A stretch of 64,000 nt of DNA from assembly GCF_000526995.1 (NCBI RefSeq), contig NZ_AZUI01000001.1:930001-994000 (forward strand). The letters run 5' to 3'. Made by a program: the position numbers and the translations under genes. Positions 1 through 8,861 of the stretch are shown here, one piece after another; position 1 is the first letter of the stretch; every line of letters starts with the position of its first letter. Under the pieces are notes generated by a model. That model did no database searches, was not told the DNA's origin, and worked only from the letters and a program-made list of their open reading frames with translations. Origin of the DNA: Lacrimispora indolis DSM 755. GTDB taxonomy: Bacteria; Bacillota; Clostridia; Lachnospirales; Lachnospiraceae.

Positions 1-1576
1 CAGGAACGTTTAACTCAATGGCTTCTCTGAGAGCAGGCTCAAACTCATCCTTACCGGTCACCCGGTAAGCCTTGGCTCCCAGCCCCTCCGCTACTTTTAC
101 AAAATCTACCTGGTCATTAAGTACTGTATGTGAATACCGCTTTCCATAGAACAGGGTCTGCCACTGGCGGACCATGCCCAGTACCTGGTTGTTTAAAACC
201 ACCTGAATGATGGGAATATTGTAGCGGGTAGCTGTGGCGATCTCATTCATATTCATGCGGAAACACCCGTCTCCTGCCACGTTAATGACTGCCTTATCCT
301 TGCAGCCCAGCTTTGCTCCAAGGGAAGCTCCCAGACCGTAGCCCATGGTTCCAAGGCCGCCGGAGGAAATGAAGCTTCTGGGGTATTTATATTGATAGAA
401 CTGGGCAGCCCACATCTGATGCTGGCCTACCTCCGTCGTGATGATGGCATCTCCCTGGGTAACCTCATAAATCTTTTCTATAATATAGGGGCCGGTCAGG
501 ATACTCTTGTCAAAGCGCATGGGATACATATCCTTTAAGCGGTCAATGTGGGCCAGCCATTCTTCATGGTTGATAGGATCTAACCGTGCATTCAGCTTCT
601 TTAAGATCACTTTTACATCGCCGATCACGCTGGCATAAGTCTTGACGTTCTTATTGATTTCCGCCGGATCCACATCAAATTGAAGGATCTTCGCCTTTCT
701 GGCAAACTTGGCGGCATTACCTGTCACCCGGTCACTGAACCGGGCCCCCACAACGATCAATAAGTCGCATTCCGTGATTCCGAAATTTGAGGTCTTGGTC
801 CCGTGCATTCCCACCATTCCGGTATATAATTCGTCGGTTCCGTTAAAGGCCCCCTTTCCCATCAGACTGTCCGCAACAGGGGCCTGGATCTTGTGGGCAA
901 AAGAAGAAAGCTCTTCTGAAGCATTGGCTGCAACTGCGCCTCCTCCTACGAAAATATACGGTTTCTGGGATTTCCGGATCAGCTGCAGGGCATTTTCCAA
1001 ATCTTCCTCTGTTATGGTATCCTCCTGCCTTTTGATGGGCTCCGGAGTTACATATTCATAGTCATAGTTTGCTGCGGTCACATCCTTTGTGATATCCACC
1101 AGCACAGGGCCAGGCCTTCCAGTCTGTGCGATCTGGAATGCCCGGCGGATGGTATCCGCCAGTTTTGTTATATCTTTAACAATGAAATTGTATTTGGTAA
1201 TAGGCATGGTCACGCCGGTGATATCCACCTCCTGGAAGCTGTCACGTCCAAGAAGGTTTACAGCCACGTTACAGGTAATGGCCACCATTGGGATTGAATC
1301 CATAAAAGCGGTGGCGATTCCGGTCACCAGGTTGGTTGCCCCAGGGCCTGAGGTTGCCAGACAGACACCTACCCTGCCGGTGGCTCTCGCGTATCCGTCG
1401 GCCGCATGGGCTGCCCCCTGTTCATGGGAAGTGAGGATATGGGTTATCTCATCCTGATGCTTATAAAGGGCATCGTATATATTTAAGATCGTACCGCCGG
1501 GATACCCGAAAACAGTATCAACCCCCTGTTCCTTCAGGCATTCGATTACAATCTCTGCTCCATTCAATGTTTTCAT
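1..1576 (-). CDS. ilvB: Acetolactate synthase large subunit, 3' end beyond window
   Basis: Condenses two pyruvates (or pyruvate plus 2-ketobutyrate) in branched-chain amino acid synthesis, using ThDP and FAD. Reading the minus strand from the ATG at 1576 gives about 525 residues with no stop before the window edge. The N-terminus carries the family signature GYPGG followed by the HEQGAAHAADGYAR segment, whose Glu activates ThDP. The segment GDGCFRMNMNE further on is the metal/ThDP-binding motif. An AAGGAG site lies 6 bases before the ATG. It follows ilvD by 17 bases in the leuB-ilvD-ilvB operon. The C-terminal end is outside the window. Confidence 0.95.
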   Translation of the reverse strand, partial: MKTLNGAEIVIECLKEQGVDTVFGYPGGTILNIYDALYKHQDEITHILTSHEQGAAHAADGYARATGRVGVCLATSGPGATNLVTGIATAFMDSIPMVAITCNVAVNLLGRDSFQEVDITGVTMPITKYNFIVKDITKLADTIRRAFQIAQTGRPGPVLVDITKDVTAANYDYEYVTPEPIKRQEDTITEEDLENALQLIRKSQKPYIFVGGGAVAANASEELSSFAHKIQAPVADSLMGKGAFNGTDELYTGMVGMHGTKTSNFGITECDLLIVVGARFSDRVTGNAAKFARKAKILQFDVDPAEINKNVKTYASVIGDVKVILKKLNARLDPINHEEWLAHIDRLKDMYPMRFDKSILTGPYIIEKIYEVTQGDAIITTEVGQHQMWAAQFYQYKYPRSFISSGGLGTMGYGLGASLGAKLGCKDKAVINVAGDGCFRMNMNEIATATRYNIPIIQVVLNNQVLGMVRQWQTLFYGKRYSHTVLNDQVDFVKVAEGLGAKAYRVTGKDEFEPALREAIELNVP

Positions 1577-1593
1577 AGGCTGCTCCTTTTCCT

Positions 1594-3255
1594 TTATATT
1601 TCAAGAATTGCTCCACGGCTTGCCGGGGCTGCCATAGCCGCATAGCGGGCTAAGTATCCTGTAGTCACCTGAGGTTTCCTTGGCTGCCAATTGGCCTTTC
1701 TTCTTGTCATCTCATCGTCAGATATGTTTACATCCAACCTGTGGTTGTCAATATCAATGGAAATAATGTCTCCTTCTTCCACCAGGGCAATGGGACCTCC
1801 CACCGCTGCTTCCGGACATGCATGCCCAATGGAAGCGCCTCTGGAAGCGCCGCTGAAACGGCCGTCAGTGATCAGGGCCACCGTGGAACCAAGTCCCATG
1901 CCTGCAATGGCTGAGGTTGGATTTAGCATCTCTCTCATGCCGGGGCCGCCTTTGGGTCCTTCGTAGCGGATAACAACCACATCTCCTGCCACGATCTTTC
2001 CTCCCTTAATGGCATCTATTGCATCCTCTTCACAGTCAAAGACTCTTGCCGGACCATCATGCTTTAACATTTCAGGCGCTACGGCGGAGCGCTTTACCAC
2101 CGCGGAATCAGGAGCCAGATTTCCTTTTAATATGGCGATGCCTCCTGTCTGGCTGTAGGGATTTTCCACAGGCCGGATCACTTCATGATTCCTATTTACA
2201 CAATTCTTTATATTTTCTCCAACCGTTTTTCCTGTCACGGTCATACAGTCTAATTCCAGAAGTCCCAGCTTGCTGATCTCGTTCATAACAGCGTAAATTC
2301 CGCCTGCTTCATTTAAATCTTCCATATAAGTAGGCCCTGCCGGAGCCAGATGGCAAAGGTTGGGGGTCTTTGCGCTGATCTCATTTGCGATCTCCAGATT
2401 CAAATCCACACCCGCATCATGGGCGATGGCGGGAAGATGGAGCATACTGTTGGTGCTGCAGCCCAGGGCCATATCCATGGTCAGTGCATTGCGGAAGGCT
2501 TTTTCCGTCATAATGTCACGTGGACAGATATTCTTCTTAAGCATTTCCATAACAGCCATTCCTGCATGCTTTGCCAGTTTCAGCCTTTCCGAATAAACCG
2601 CCGGAATGGTTCCGTTACCTTTCAGTCCCATTCCCAGGACCTCTGTCAGACAGTTCATGCTGTTGGCCGTATACATACCGGAACAAGAGCCGCAGGTGGG
2701 GCAGGCATGCTGTTCATATTCCCTCACATCCTCTTCAGTCATGTTTCCTGCAGTATAAGCTCCTACCGCCTCAAACATGCTGGAAAGGCTGGTCTTATGG
2801 CCATGCACACGCCCAGCTAACATTGGTCCGCCACTGACGAACACTGTGGGTACATTAATGCGGGCCGCTGCCATTAAGAGTCCGGGTACATTCTTATCAC
2901 AGTTGGGTACCATGACCAGGGCATCAAAGGCATGGGCCTTTGCAAGGCATTCCGTGGAATCCGCAATTAAGTCCCTGGTGACCAGAGAGTATTTCATACC
3001 AATGTGTCCCATGGCAATTCCGTCACAGACCGCAATGGCCGGAACCATGACCGGGGTACCGCCTGCCATGGCAACTCCCATTTTAACGGCATCCACCATT
3101 TTGTCCAGGTTCATATGGCCTGGTACGATTTCATTATAAGAACTGACAATACCGATCAGAGGTCTTTCCATCTCTTCCTCTGTCATTCCCAGCGCGTTAA
3201 ACAGGGAACGGTGAGGCGCCTGCTGCATCCCTTTTTTTACTGAATCACTTTTCAT
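1594..3255 (-). CDS. ilvD: Dihydroxy-acid dehydratase
   Basis: Dehydrates 2,3-dihydroxy-isovalerate and 2,3-dihydroxy-3-methylvalerate to the keto acids of valine and isoleucine; an Fe-S enzyme. Visible family motifs are NCDKNVPG and [13 protein letters not shown], which hold cluster-ligand cysteines, and GRFSGASRG near the C-terminus. I chose the start MKSDSVKKG at 3255 (553 residues, the normal length) because AAGGAG lies 10 bases upstream; an upstream in-frame ATG at 3294 lies inside leuB and has no such site. The gene overlaps the end of leuB by 11 bases, so the two are probably translationally coupled. Confidence 0.95.
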   Translation of the reverse strand: MKSDSVKKGMQQAPHRSLFNALGMTEEEMERPLIGIVSSYNEIVPGHMNLDKMVDAVKMGVAMAGGTPVMVPAIAVCDGIAMGHIGMKYSLVTRDLIADSTECLAKAHAFDALVMVPNCDKNVPGLLMAAARINVPTVFVSGGPMLAGRVHGHKTSLSSMFEAVGAYTAGNMTEEDVREYEQHACPTCGSCSGMYTANSMNCLTEVLGMGLKGNGTIPAVYSERLKLAKHAGMAVMEMLKKNICPRDIMTEKAFRNALTMDMALGCSTNSMLHLPAIAHDAGVDLNLEIANEISAKTPNLCHLAPAGPTYMEDLNEAGGIYAVMNEISKLGLLELDCMTVTGKTVGENIKNCVNRNHEVIRPVENPYSQTGGIAILKGNLAPDSAVVKRSAVAPEMLKHDGPARVFDCEEDAIDAIKGGKIVAGDVVVIRYEGPKGGPGMREMLNPTSAIAGMGLGSTVALITDGRFSGASRGASIGHACPEAAVGGPIALVEEGDIISIDIDNHRLDVNISDDEMTRRKANWQPRKPQVTTGYLARYAAMAAPASRGAILEI

Positions 3256-4360
3256 CTGCTGCACACTCCTTTTCTTTTTTAATCCGTTCCGCAATTCTGT
3301 CTCCCATTTCTGCGGTCGAAACTTTTTTACATCCTTCTGAATAAATGTCTGCCGTCCGGTATCCTTCTTTCAGCACCTTTTCCACTGCTGACTCCACCGC
3401 TGCTGCTTCCCGGTCCAAATCAAAGGAAAAGCGGAGCATCATGGCTGCGGAAAGAACGGTGGCTATGGGGTTTGCAATATTTTTTCCCGCAATATCCGGG
3501 GCAGAGCCGTGGCTTGGTTCATACATTCCAAATTTACTTTCATTCATGCTGGCTGAAGACAGCATCCCAATGGAGCCTGTGATCATGCTGGCTTCATCGG
3601 ACAGGATATCACCGAACATGTTTTCCGTCAGGATCACGTCAAACTGTCCCGGATTCATCACAAGCTGCATGGCGCAGTTATCAACCAGCATATGGGACAG
3701 GGCAACTTCCGGATAATCCTTTGCCACCTCTTCCACCACTTTTCTCCAAAGCCTGGAGGAATCCAGCACATTCGCCTTATCCACGCTGGTCACTTTTTTC
3801 CGGCGTTTCATGGCAATATCAAAGGCCTTAACGGCGATTCTTCTTATTTCATTTTCATTATAGGCAAGGGTATCCACGGCAGTCATGACACCATCCACCT
3901 CTTCGGTGTGCCGCTCTCCGAAATACAGGCCGCCTGTCAGCTCTCTCATGATGACCATGTCAAATCCGTCTCCAATGATCTCCTTTTTTAAAGGGCAGGC
4001 ATCAGATAGCTCTTTGTACAAATAGGCCGGACGGATATTGGCAAATAAATTAAGACCCTTACGGATAGCAAGTAGCCCCGCTTCAGGTCTCAGATTCGGT
4101 GCCACATCGTACCATTTTGAATTTCCCACATTTCCGCCGACTGCTCCGAGGAGAACGGAATCACTGTTTTTTGCTGTTTTGAGAGCTTCCTCTGTTAAAG
4201 GAACTCCATGGGTATCAATAGAAATGCCGCCCATCAATACTTCTGTATACTGAAAGTCATGACCGTATACACTTCCCACCTTATCAAGGACCTTTCTCGC
4301 TTCTCCAATGATTTCAGGCCCGATCCCGTCGCCGGGAATCACTGCAATATTGTAATTCAT
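3245..4360 (-). CDS. leuB: 3-isopropylmalate dehydrogenase
   Basis: NAD-dependent oxidative decarboxylation of 3-isopropylmalate, third step of leucine synthesis. The 371-residue protein has the family N-terminus ([12 protein letters not shown]), the substrate segment [11 protein letters not shown], the Mg/substrate segment [12 protein letters not shown], and the NAD-binding segment [18 protein letters not shown]. It is the first gene of the leuB-ilvD-ilvB run; leuA and leuCD are not in the window. A ribosome site (GGGAGAGG) precedes the ATG. Confidence 0.95.
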   Translation of the reverse strand: MNYNIAVIPGDGIGPEIIGEARKVLDKVGSVYGHDFQYTEVLMGGISIDTHGVPLTEEALKTAKNSDSVLLGAVGGNVGNSKWYDVAPNLRPEAGLLAIRKGLNLFANIRPAYLYKELSDACPLKKEIIGDGFDMVIMRELTGGLYFGERHTEEVDGVMTAVDTLAYNENEIRRIAVKAFDIAMKRRKKVTSVDKANVLDSSRLWRKVVEEVAKDYPEVALSHMLVDNCAMQLVMNPGQFDVILTENMFGDILSDEASMITGSIGMLSSASMNESKFGMYEPSHGSAPDIAGKNIANPIATVLSAAMMLRFSFDLDREAAAVESAVEKVLKEGYRTADIYSEGCKKVSTAEMGDRIAERIKKEKECAADEK

Positions 4361-4401
4361 CTCTGCCTCTCCCTCTATGTCACTGCACTATGCTGATAAA
4401 A

Positions 4402-4459
4402 GGCAGTATTTTTACTGCCGTCCATCCGATTATCGAAGGCGCTTTATGCTTTCGATAAT
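4402..4459 (-). promoter_or_regulatory. Structured leader of leuB-ilvD-ilvB: hairpin plus 9-bp dyad
   Basis: Two inverted repeats lie between the promoter and leuB. One is ATTATCGAA...TTCGATAAT (4429-4437 and 4451-4459, 13-base gap), starting a few bases after the expected transcript start. The other is GGCAGTA-TTTT-TACTGCC (4402-4419), followed on the minus strand by TTTT. The first could be a protein operator or an RNA stem; the second resembles a weak terminator. No T-box sequence or leucine-rich leader peptide was found. Confidence 0.45.
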
Positions 4460-4471
4460 ATATTTCTTCTC

Positions 4472-4500
4472 ATAATAGAACATTTATCGGGATTTTTCAA
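4472..4500 (-). promoter_or_regulatory. Promoter for leuB-ilvD-ilvB
   Basis: On the minus strand TTGAAA (4495-4500) is followed by a 17-base spacer and TATTAT (4472-4477), a good match to the vegetative consensus. It lies 112 bases upstream of leuB and is the only convincing promoter in the interval after the lsr terminator. Confidence 0.65.
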
Positions 4501-4512
4501 CTAAAATAAAAT

Positions 4513-4527
4513 AATTTTCGGGAAAAG
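4513..4527 (-). promoter_or_regulatory. Possible CodY-like box upstream of the leu/ilv promoter
   Basis: AATTTTCGGGAAAAG matches 11 of 15 positions of the CodY consensus AATTTTCWGAAAATT and sits 13 bases upstream of the -35 element. CodY control of ilv/leu genes is well known in Firmicutes. Four mismatches make this only a candidate. Confidence 0.25.
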
Positions 4528-4637
4528 ACTATATAAGATTGGAATTGAAACTATAAACATAGGTTATAAAAGAGGCATTTCATATGAGTTATTTGATAAA
4601 TATGGAAAAGCCCTGTCCCTTCTAAACTGCTATGCGC

Positions 4638-4690
4638 AAAAAAAGTGCGTCTTATTCCGGCTTTCGGCTTATACCGTTTCAAGACGCACT
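4638..4690 (-). terminator. Terminator of the lsrACDBF operon
   Basis: On the minus strand a perfect 10-bp stem AGTGCGTCTT/AAGACGCACT encloses a smaller GCCG/CGGC hairpin and is followed by seven T residues. It begins about 30 bases after the lsrF stop codon. Confidence 0.85.
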
Positions 4691-4722
4691 ATTAACTATC
4701 CTTTTTAACTATACCTCTGCAT

Positions 4723-5604
4723 TTATTGATGAATCATGTCCTGATAAAACTCATAAGCTTCCTTCGCAGTAAAACCTTCGTGCACGATCCTGCGGACAGC
4801 TGCGCTCATCTCCACAGGGTTTTCACTCTGGAAGATATTTCTTCCCATATCAACTCCTCTTGCACCCTGGCTGATGGACTGGTACGCAAGCTCCAGTGCT
4901 TCTTTCTCAGGAAGTTTCTTCCCCCCTGCCACTACAATAGGTACCGGGCAGGCAGATACCACTTCTTCAAAGTTTTCACAATAGTAGGTTTTTATGATAT
5001 TGGCTCCTAACTCTGCCACAATACGGGTAGCCAGCTTAAAGAAGCGGTCTGTTCTCTCCATCTGCTTTCCTACTGCCACAACTCCCATAGTAGGTATGCT
5101 ATAGCGCACACCTAAGTTCACCGCTTTTGACAGATTATCAAGGCTTGAAAGCTGACCTTCCGCTCCGATAAAGGTTTGAACGGCCATACAATCCGCATTC
5201 ATACGGATCACATCTTCAATATCAACAGCGAGAACCTCATGGGACAAGTCCTCATCAAGCATGGAAGAACCGGAGGTGACGCGAAGTGCAATGCCTTTTC
5301 TTCCCTCTGCAGGCACACAGCTTCGCAGCGCCCCTCTTGTTCCCATTAAAACATCAATGTTGGGAAGCAGCTTGGGCACCACTAAGTCCAAACGCTCCAG
5401 ACCGGCAACAGAACCCATAAAGTATCCATGGTCAAATGCAAACATGACCGTATTCCCGCTGCTCTCATCAAAAATATTCGATAAATGCTTTTTCATTCCC
5501 CAATCCAGTTGATTGGCTCCTTTTACATAAAAAGGCTTATTATTTGCAAAGAGTACATCCTTATAATAATTATGTGTTACTTTTATTCCTTCCAGATCTG
5601 CCAT
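4723..5604 (-). CDS. lsrF: 3-hydroxy-5-phosphonooxypentane-2,4-dione thiolase (AI-2 degradation)
   Basis: LsrF cleaves phosphorylated, isomerised AI-2, transferring the acetyl unit to CoA. The 293-residue protein has the LsrF signatures LDWGM, VMFAFDHGYFMG and DVLMGTRGALRS and the class I aldolase-like core; length matches E. coli LsrF (about 291). I chose the ATG at 5604 (MADLEG) because AGGAG lies 8 bases upstream; the ATG two codons earlier would be too close. Last gene of lsrACDBF, with a terminator just downstream. Confidence 0.93.
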   Translation of the reverse strand: MADLEGIKVTHNYYKDVLFANNKPFYVKGANQLDWGMKKHLSNIFDESSGNTVMFAFDHGYFMGSVAGLERLDLVVPKLLPNIDVLMGTRGALRSCVPAEGRKGIALRVTSGSSMLDEDLSHEVLAVDIEDVIRMNADCMAVQTFIGAEGQLSSLDNLSKAVNLGVRYSIPTMGVVAVGKQMERTDRFFKLATRIVAELGANIIKTYYCENFEEVVSACPVPIVVAGGKKLPEKEALELAYQSISQGARGVDMGRNIFQSENPVEMSAAVRRIVHEGFTAKEAYEFYQDMIHQ

Positions 5605-5651
5605 GTTCATTCTCTCCTTTTACTGTCATTGCACCCAGCGGTTTGGCCGGA

Positions 5652-6803
5652 TTAAAAATCATAGTTATTCATATTGTCTTTATTAAATACCGTGCGCTCC
5701 GGAAGGAGAACGACTCCATTGTTTACCTCACCGGTAGTGGCTCCCTCAACCAGACAGTCATTGGGCATTACTTCCACAGCGCCGATCTCCGGTATGTCAA
5801 TCTTATCTCCTACCTTTACCTGATTTCCCGCAGATAAATAGGCGGCAAGATAGCAGCCAATAGCACCCTGAACCTGGCAGTCCCAAAGTCCCCACTGCTC
5901 GATCACACCTGCATTGCAGTAATCCTTAATGGACATGGGAGAAGCAAAACCGGTGATGGTCACATCTTCTTTTGTAATTCCTTTGTTCTGAGCCGCCTTA
6001 CACTGACCCGGAAGTGCTGTAGAGTCATTGCAGATAATCAAATCAATATCCGGATTGGCTTCCAGAATGGAGGCGCCGATGGATACTGCTTTTTCTGCAT
6101 CCTGTTCGGAATAATAATTATTGGGAGCAACATTCACCCAATTGGGAAAAGTCTCCTTTATATAAGCCTCTCCCGCAACCTGCCAGGAGTTCTGATCTGC
6201 CACGGTTGCCTGGGAATAGTGCCAGCAGTACTTAATCCCATCCGCTTTGACATCCTTCCCCCTATTTGTTAAAGAGTCCGCCCCCATATCTACAAGCATT
6301 TTGCCAAGCATCTCTGGCGTTCCCTGGGAAACCATCAAGGTGCGTGCCGTATCAGAAACATCGGAATCCCATGTGACCACGGTCAGGCCTGCATCACTTG
6401 CCTCCTTTAATGCAGAGTCAAGTCCCGTCGCATCTACAGAGGAAACACATAAGGCATCCACTCCGCTTGCCACCGCATTGTTGATTACCTGAACCTGGTC
6501 TGCTACGGCCGCATTGGCGCTTCCCTGATAATCAACGGTAATTCCCCAGGATTTTCCGTATTTCTGGGCTCCCGCATTGGCTGATTCAAAAAATGCATTA
6601 CCCGTCAGCTTTGGAATAAATGCCACTGTTTTTCCGGAAATATCGGTAGAACCGGCATTGCCCGTGCCTTCTTCCGCTTTAGATTCTGTTTTTGTTTCCC
6701 CACCGGCTGCCTTGGTTGTGTCAGTAAGTTTTTCCGAACCGCTGCAGGCAGACAGTGACGCCGCCATCAGTCCCGCCAATACAAATGCCATTGCTTTTCT
6801 CAT
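5652..6803 (-). CDS. lsrB: Autoinducer-2 binding lipoprotein of the Lsr transporter
   Basis: Extracellular AI-2 receptor. The 383-residue precursor has a lipoprotein signal with lipobox LSAC, then a Ser/Thr/Glu-rich linker. The mature part aligns by eye with LsrB: VAFIPKLTGNAFF, VTWDSD, SQGTPE, TVADQNSW, ALPGQ and the C-terminal VLLPERTVFNK...YDF. Lys in IPK, Asp in TWDSD, the DQ pair and the ALP segment correspond to positions that contact AI-2 in enteric LsrB. AAAGGAGG lies 7 bases before the ATG. Located between lsrD and lsrF. Confidence 0.93.
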   Translation of the reverse strand: MRKAMAFVLAGLMAASLSACSGSEKLTDTTKAAGGETKTESKAEEGTGNAGSTDISGKTVAFIPKLTGNAFFESANAGAQKYGKSWGITVDYQGSANAAVADQVQVINNAVASGVDALCVSSVDATGLDSALKEASDAGLTVVTWDSDVSDTARTLMVSQGTPEMLGKMLVDMGADSLTNRGKDVKADGIKYCWHYSQATVADQNSWQVAGEAYIKETFPNWVNVAPNNYYSEQDAEKAVSIGASILEANPDIDLIICNDSTALPGQCKAAQNKGITKEDVTITGFASPMSIKDYCNAGVIEQWGLWDCQVQGAIGCYLAAYLSAGNQVKVGDKIDIPEIGAVEVMPNDCLVEGATTGEVNNGVVLLPERTVFNKDNMNNYDF

Positions 6804-6870
6804 AAAAAATCCTCCTTTAATATGCTTTATATAGTTTTATAATGATAAGGTTTTCCCCTCATTTTATCAG

Positions 6871-7866
6871 TCACTTCCGCTCTCTTTTCAGAAAACGTGC
6901 TCTCAAACCCGGATTATTCAGGAATGCCCGTCCCGTCACTACTGCCAGAAGGAGAATCCCTGCCGGAATGTCCAGATACTGCTGGCTCACCTTAAAGCAC
7001 AGCGGAAGTCCGAATCTTAAAGTCCCGATCACCACTGCGGCAAGTGCCGTCCCAGGTACACTTCCTTTCCCTCCTGTACTTAAGGTACCTCCCAGAACCA
7101 CTGCAGTAATGATGGGGAGGGTCAGTGTAGAACCAATATCGCTTTTTGCCGTACCAAGATAAGAGGTAAGGATAATTCCGGCCACAGCCGCACTGATTCC
7201 GGAAAGAATATATGTACTCATGATAATAAGCTTTGTATGAATGCCTGAATATTCCGCTGCATTGGGATTTACCCCCACCAGAAATACCTGTCTTCCATAT
7301 CTGGTCTTATGCAGAAGAAAATAAGCCAGTACTGCCAGGATCAGAAATATGATAACCTGGCTTGGAATGACGCCAAACAGCTTTATTTTAGAGAGCCTTA
7401 AAAAACTATCCGGGAAACCGCTGATCCCTTTGTAGCTTTCTGTTGCTGACAAATTTGACACCATCAGCGCAACCCCGGAATACAGAAAACTCCCTCCAAG
7501 AGTAACCACCATGGGCTGCACACCGCAGTATGCGATAAAATAGCCGGAAAGAGCGCCGCACAGTCCCGCAGCAGCTATGGCAGCCAGGGAAGCCGCCCAG
7601 ATATTCACTCCCCCATCCTGCCAGGCAACTCCCATAATAATGGAAGAAAGCCCTACAATGGAACCGGCCTGGATATCAATCCCTCCCGTAATCATGACAA
7701 AGGTGACAAACAGCGAAATGATACAAATGGAAATAATGTCATTCATACTGCCAAACAGCACTCTGGGCATAAGGAATTTGCTGTTTTTTGACGCAAAGAC
7801 AACAATTTCCAGAATCAAAATCAAGAAAAGTGCAAATTCCCACTTTTTCCAGACAGAAGCTTTCAT
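6871..7866 (-). CDS. lsrD: AI-2 ABC transporter permease LsrD
   Basis: Membrane subunit of the AI-2 importer (sugar-type BPD_transp_2/RbsC family), 331 residues with about 8-10 hydrophobic segments. The EAA-like loop region contains VGVNPNAAEYSGIHT and a later VLGGTLSTGGKGSVPG segment typical of the family. Its ATG overlaps the stop of lsrC by four bases (ATGA), indicating translational coupling. Assigned to LsrD rather than LsrC from order and from closer resemblance of the upstream gene to LsrC. Confidence 0.88.
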   Translation of the reverse strand: MKASVWKKWEFALFLILILEIVVFASKNSKFLMPRVLFGSMNDIISICIISLFVTFVMITGGIDIQAGSIVGLSSIIMGVAWQDGGVNIWAASLAAIAAAGLCGALSGYFIAYCGVQPMVVTLGGSFLYSGVALMVSNLSATESYKGISGFPDSFLRLSKIKLFGVIPSQVIIFLILAVLAYFLLHKTRYGRQVFLVGVNPNAAEYSGIHTKLIIMSTYILSGISAAVAGIILTSYLGTAKSDIGSTLTLPIITAVVLGGTLSTGGKGSVPGTALAAVVIGTLRFGLPLCFKVSQQYLDIPAGILLLAVVTGRAFLNNPGLRARFLKRERK

Positions 7867-8861
7867 TTCTTCTCTCCTCCTTTTCCACCAGTCCTGGCAG
7901 ACAAGATCCTGCGGCGGTTTTTCTCAGCCGCCCGGTTCTGCGCCACGGTATTGATTACCACAATGGTCAGCAGCATAATGCCGGTGATGGTATTGTCATA
8001 ATCGGAAGAGAAGCCAAGAAACACAAGGATTCTGCTGATGGAGGACATGATTACCGCACCGATGGATGCACCTGCCAGGCTTCCAATTCCTCCATTTAAA
8101 CTTAAGCCCCCCAGAACACATGCCGCAATTGCCTTCATCTCATATCCGTTACCTGCCGTAGGCGTAATAAAACCAATGCGGGACGCATAAATCATACCTG
8201 CAGCAGAAGCAAACATACCGCACAGGACATATGCCATGATTTTCGTTTTATCTGCCGGAATTCCAACCAGGGTTGCACCGGCTTCATGATCCCCCACTGC
8301 GATAAAATATTTTCCCTTTTTGGTCTTCGTCAAAACGAGATGGACAATCAAAACCATAACAACTGTCATGGCATAAAAAACCGTCAGATTTCCCATAAGC
8401 ATGCGGTTTGACATTCTGGTAAATGCAGCCGGAAGATTCTCAACCCAGGCTCCCTTTGTGTATACATAAATCAAGCCCCGTACAACACCATTAACACCCA
8501 GTGTAAAAATCAGAGATGGAATGTGAAATATCGCTACCCCCACCCCATTGACCAGTCCGGCCAGAATGCCGATGATAAGGGCAGCCGCGGCGGCTGTTAT
8601 CACTCCATAACCGTCCCTTAAAAGTGTAGCTCCGACGGCTGCCGATAAGCCCAGTACCGCCCCAATGGAAACATCGATTTCCCCTGTCAGGATGACAAAT
8701 GCGATTCCTGCTGACAGAAGCGTAAATACAACGCTGTCATTAAAACAATTCCATATGACTGCCGGCTGCCAGAAACTCCGGTTAACCAGGCCTACCAGAA
8801 AAATCAGCCCCGCCAGAAACAGAAAACTGTTTAACTCACGGACTTTTCCAATTTTCTTCAT
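7863..8861 (-). CDS. lsrC: AI-2 ABC transporter permease LsrC
   Basis: Partner permease of LsrD, 332 residues, multiple membrane spans. Segments TGEIDVSIGAVLGLSA, GDHEAGATLVGI and GYEMKAIAACVLGGLSLNGG match the LsrC pattern closely. The start codon overlaps the lsrA stop (ATGA) and the stop overlaps the lsrD start, so lsrA-lsrC-lsrD are translationally coupled. Confidence 0.9.
   Translation of the reverse strand: MKKIGKVRELNSFLFLAGLIFLVGLVNRSFWQPAVIWNCFNDSVVFTLLSAGIAFVILTGEIDVSIGAVLGLSAAVGATLLRDGYGVITAAAAALIIGILAGLVNGVGVAIFHIPSLIFTLGVNGVVRGLIYVYTKGAWVENLPAAFTRMSNRMLMGNLTVFYAMTVVMVLIVHLVLTKTKKGKYFIAVGDHEAGATLVGIPADKTKIMAYVLCGMFASAAGMIYASRIGFITPTAGNGYEMKAIAACVLGGLSLNGGIGSLAGASIGAVIMSSISRILVFLGFSSDYDNTITGIMLLTIVVINTVAQNRAAEKNRRRILSARTGGKGGEKK

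Noticed and set aside
4361..4471. T-box or leucine leader peptide before leuB
   Set aside because: The leader is only about 105 bases; no T-box core and no frame rich in Leu, Ile or Val codons.
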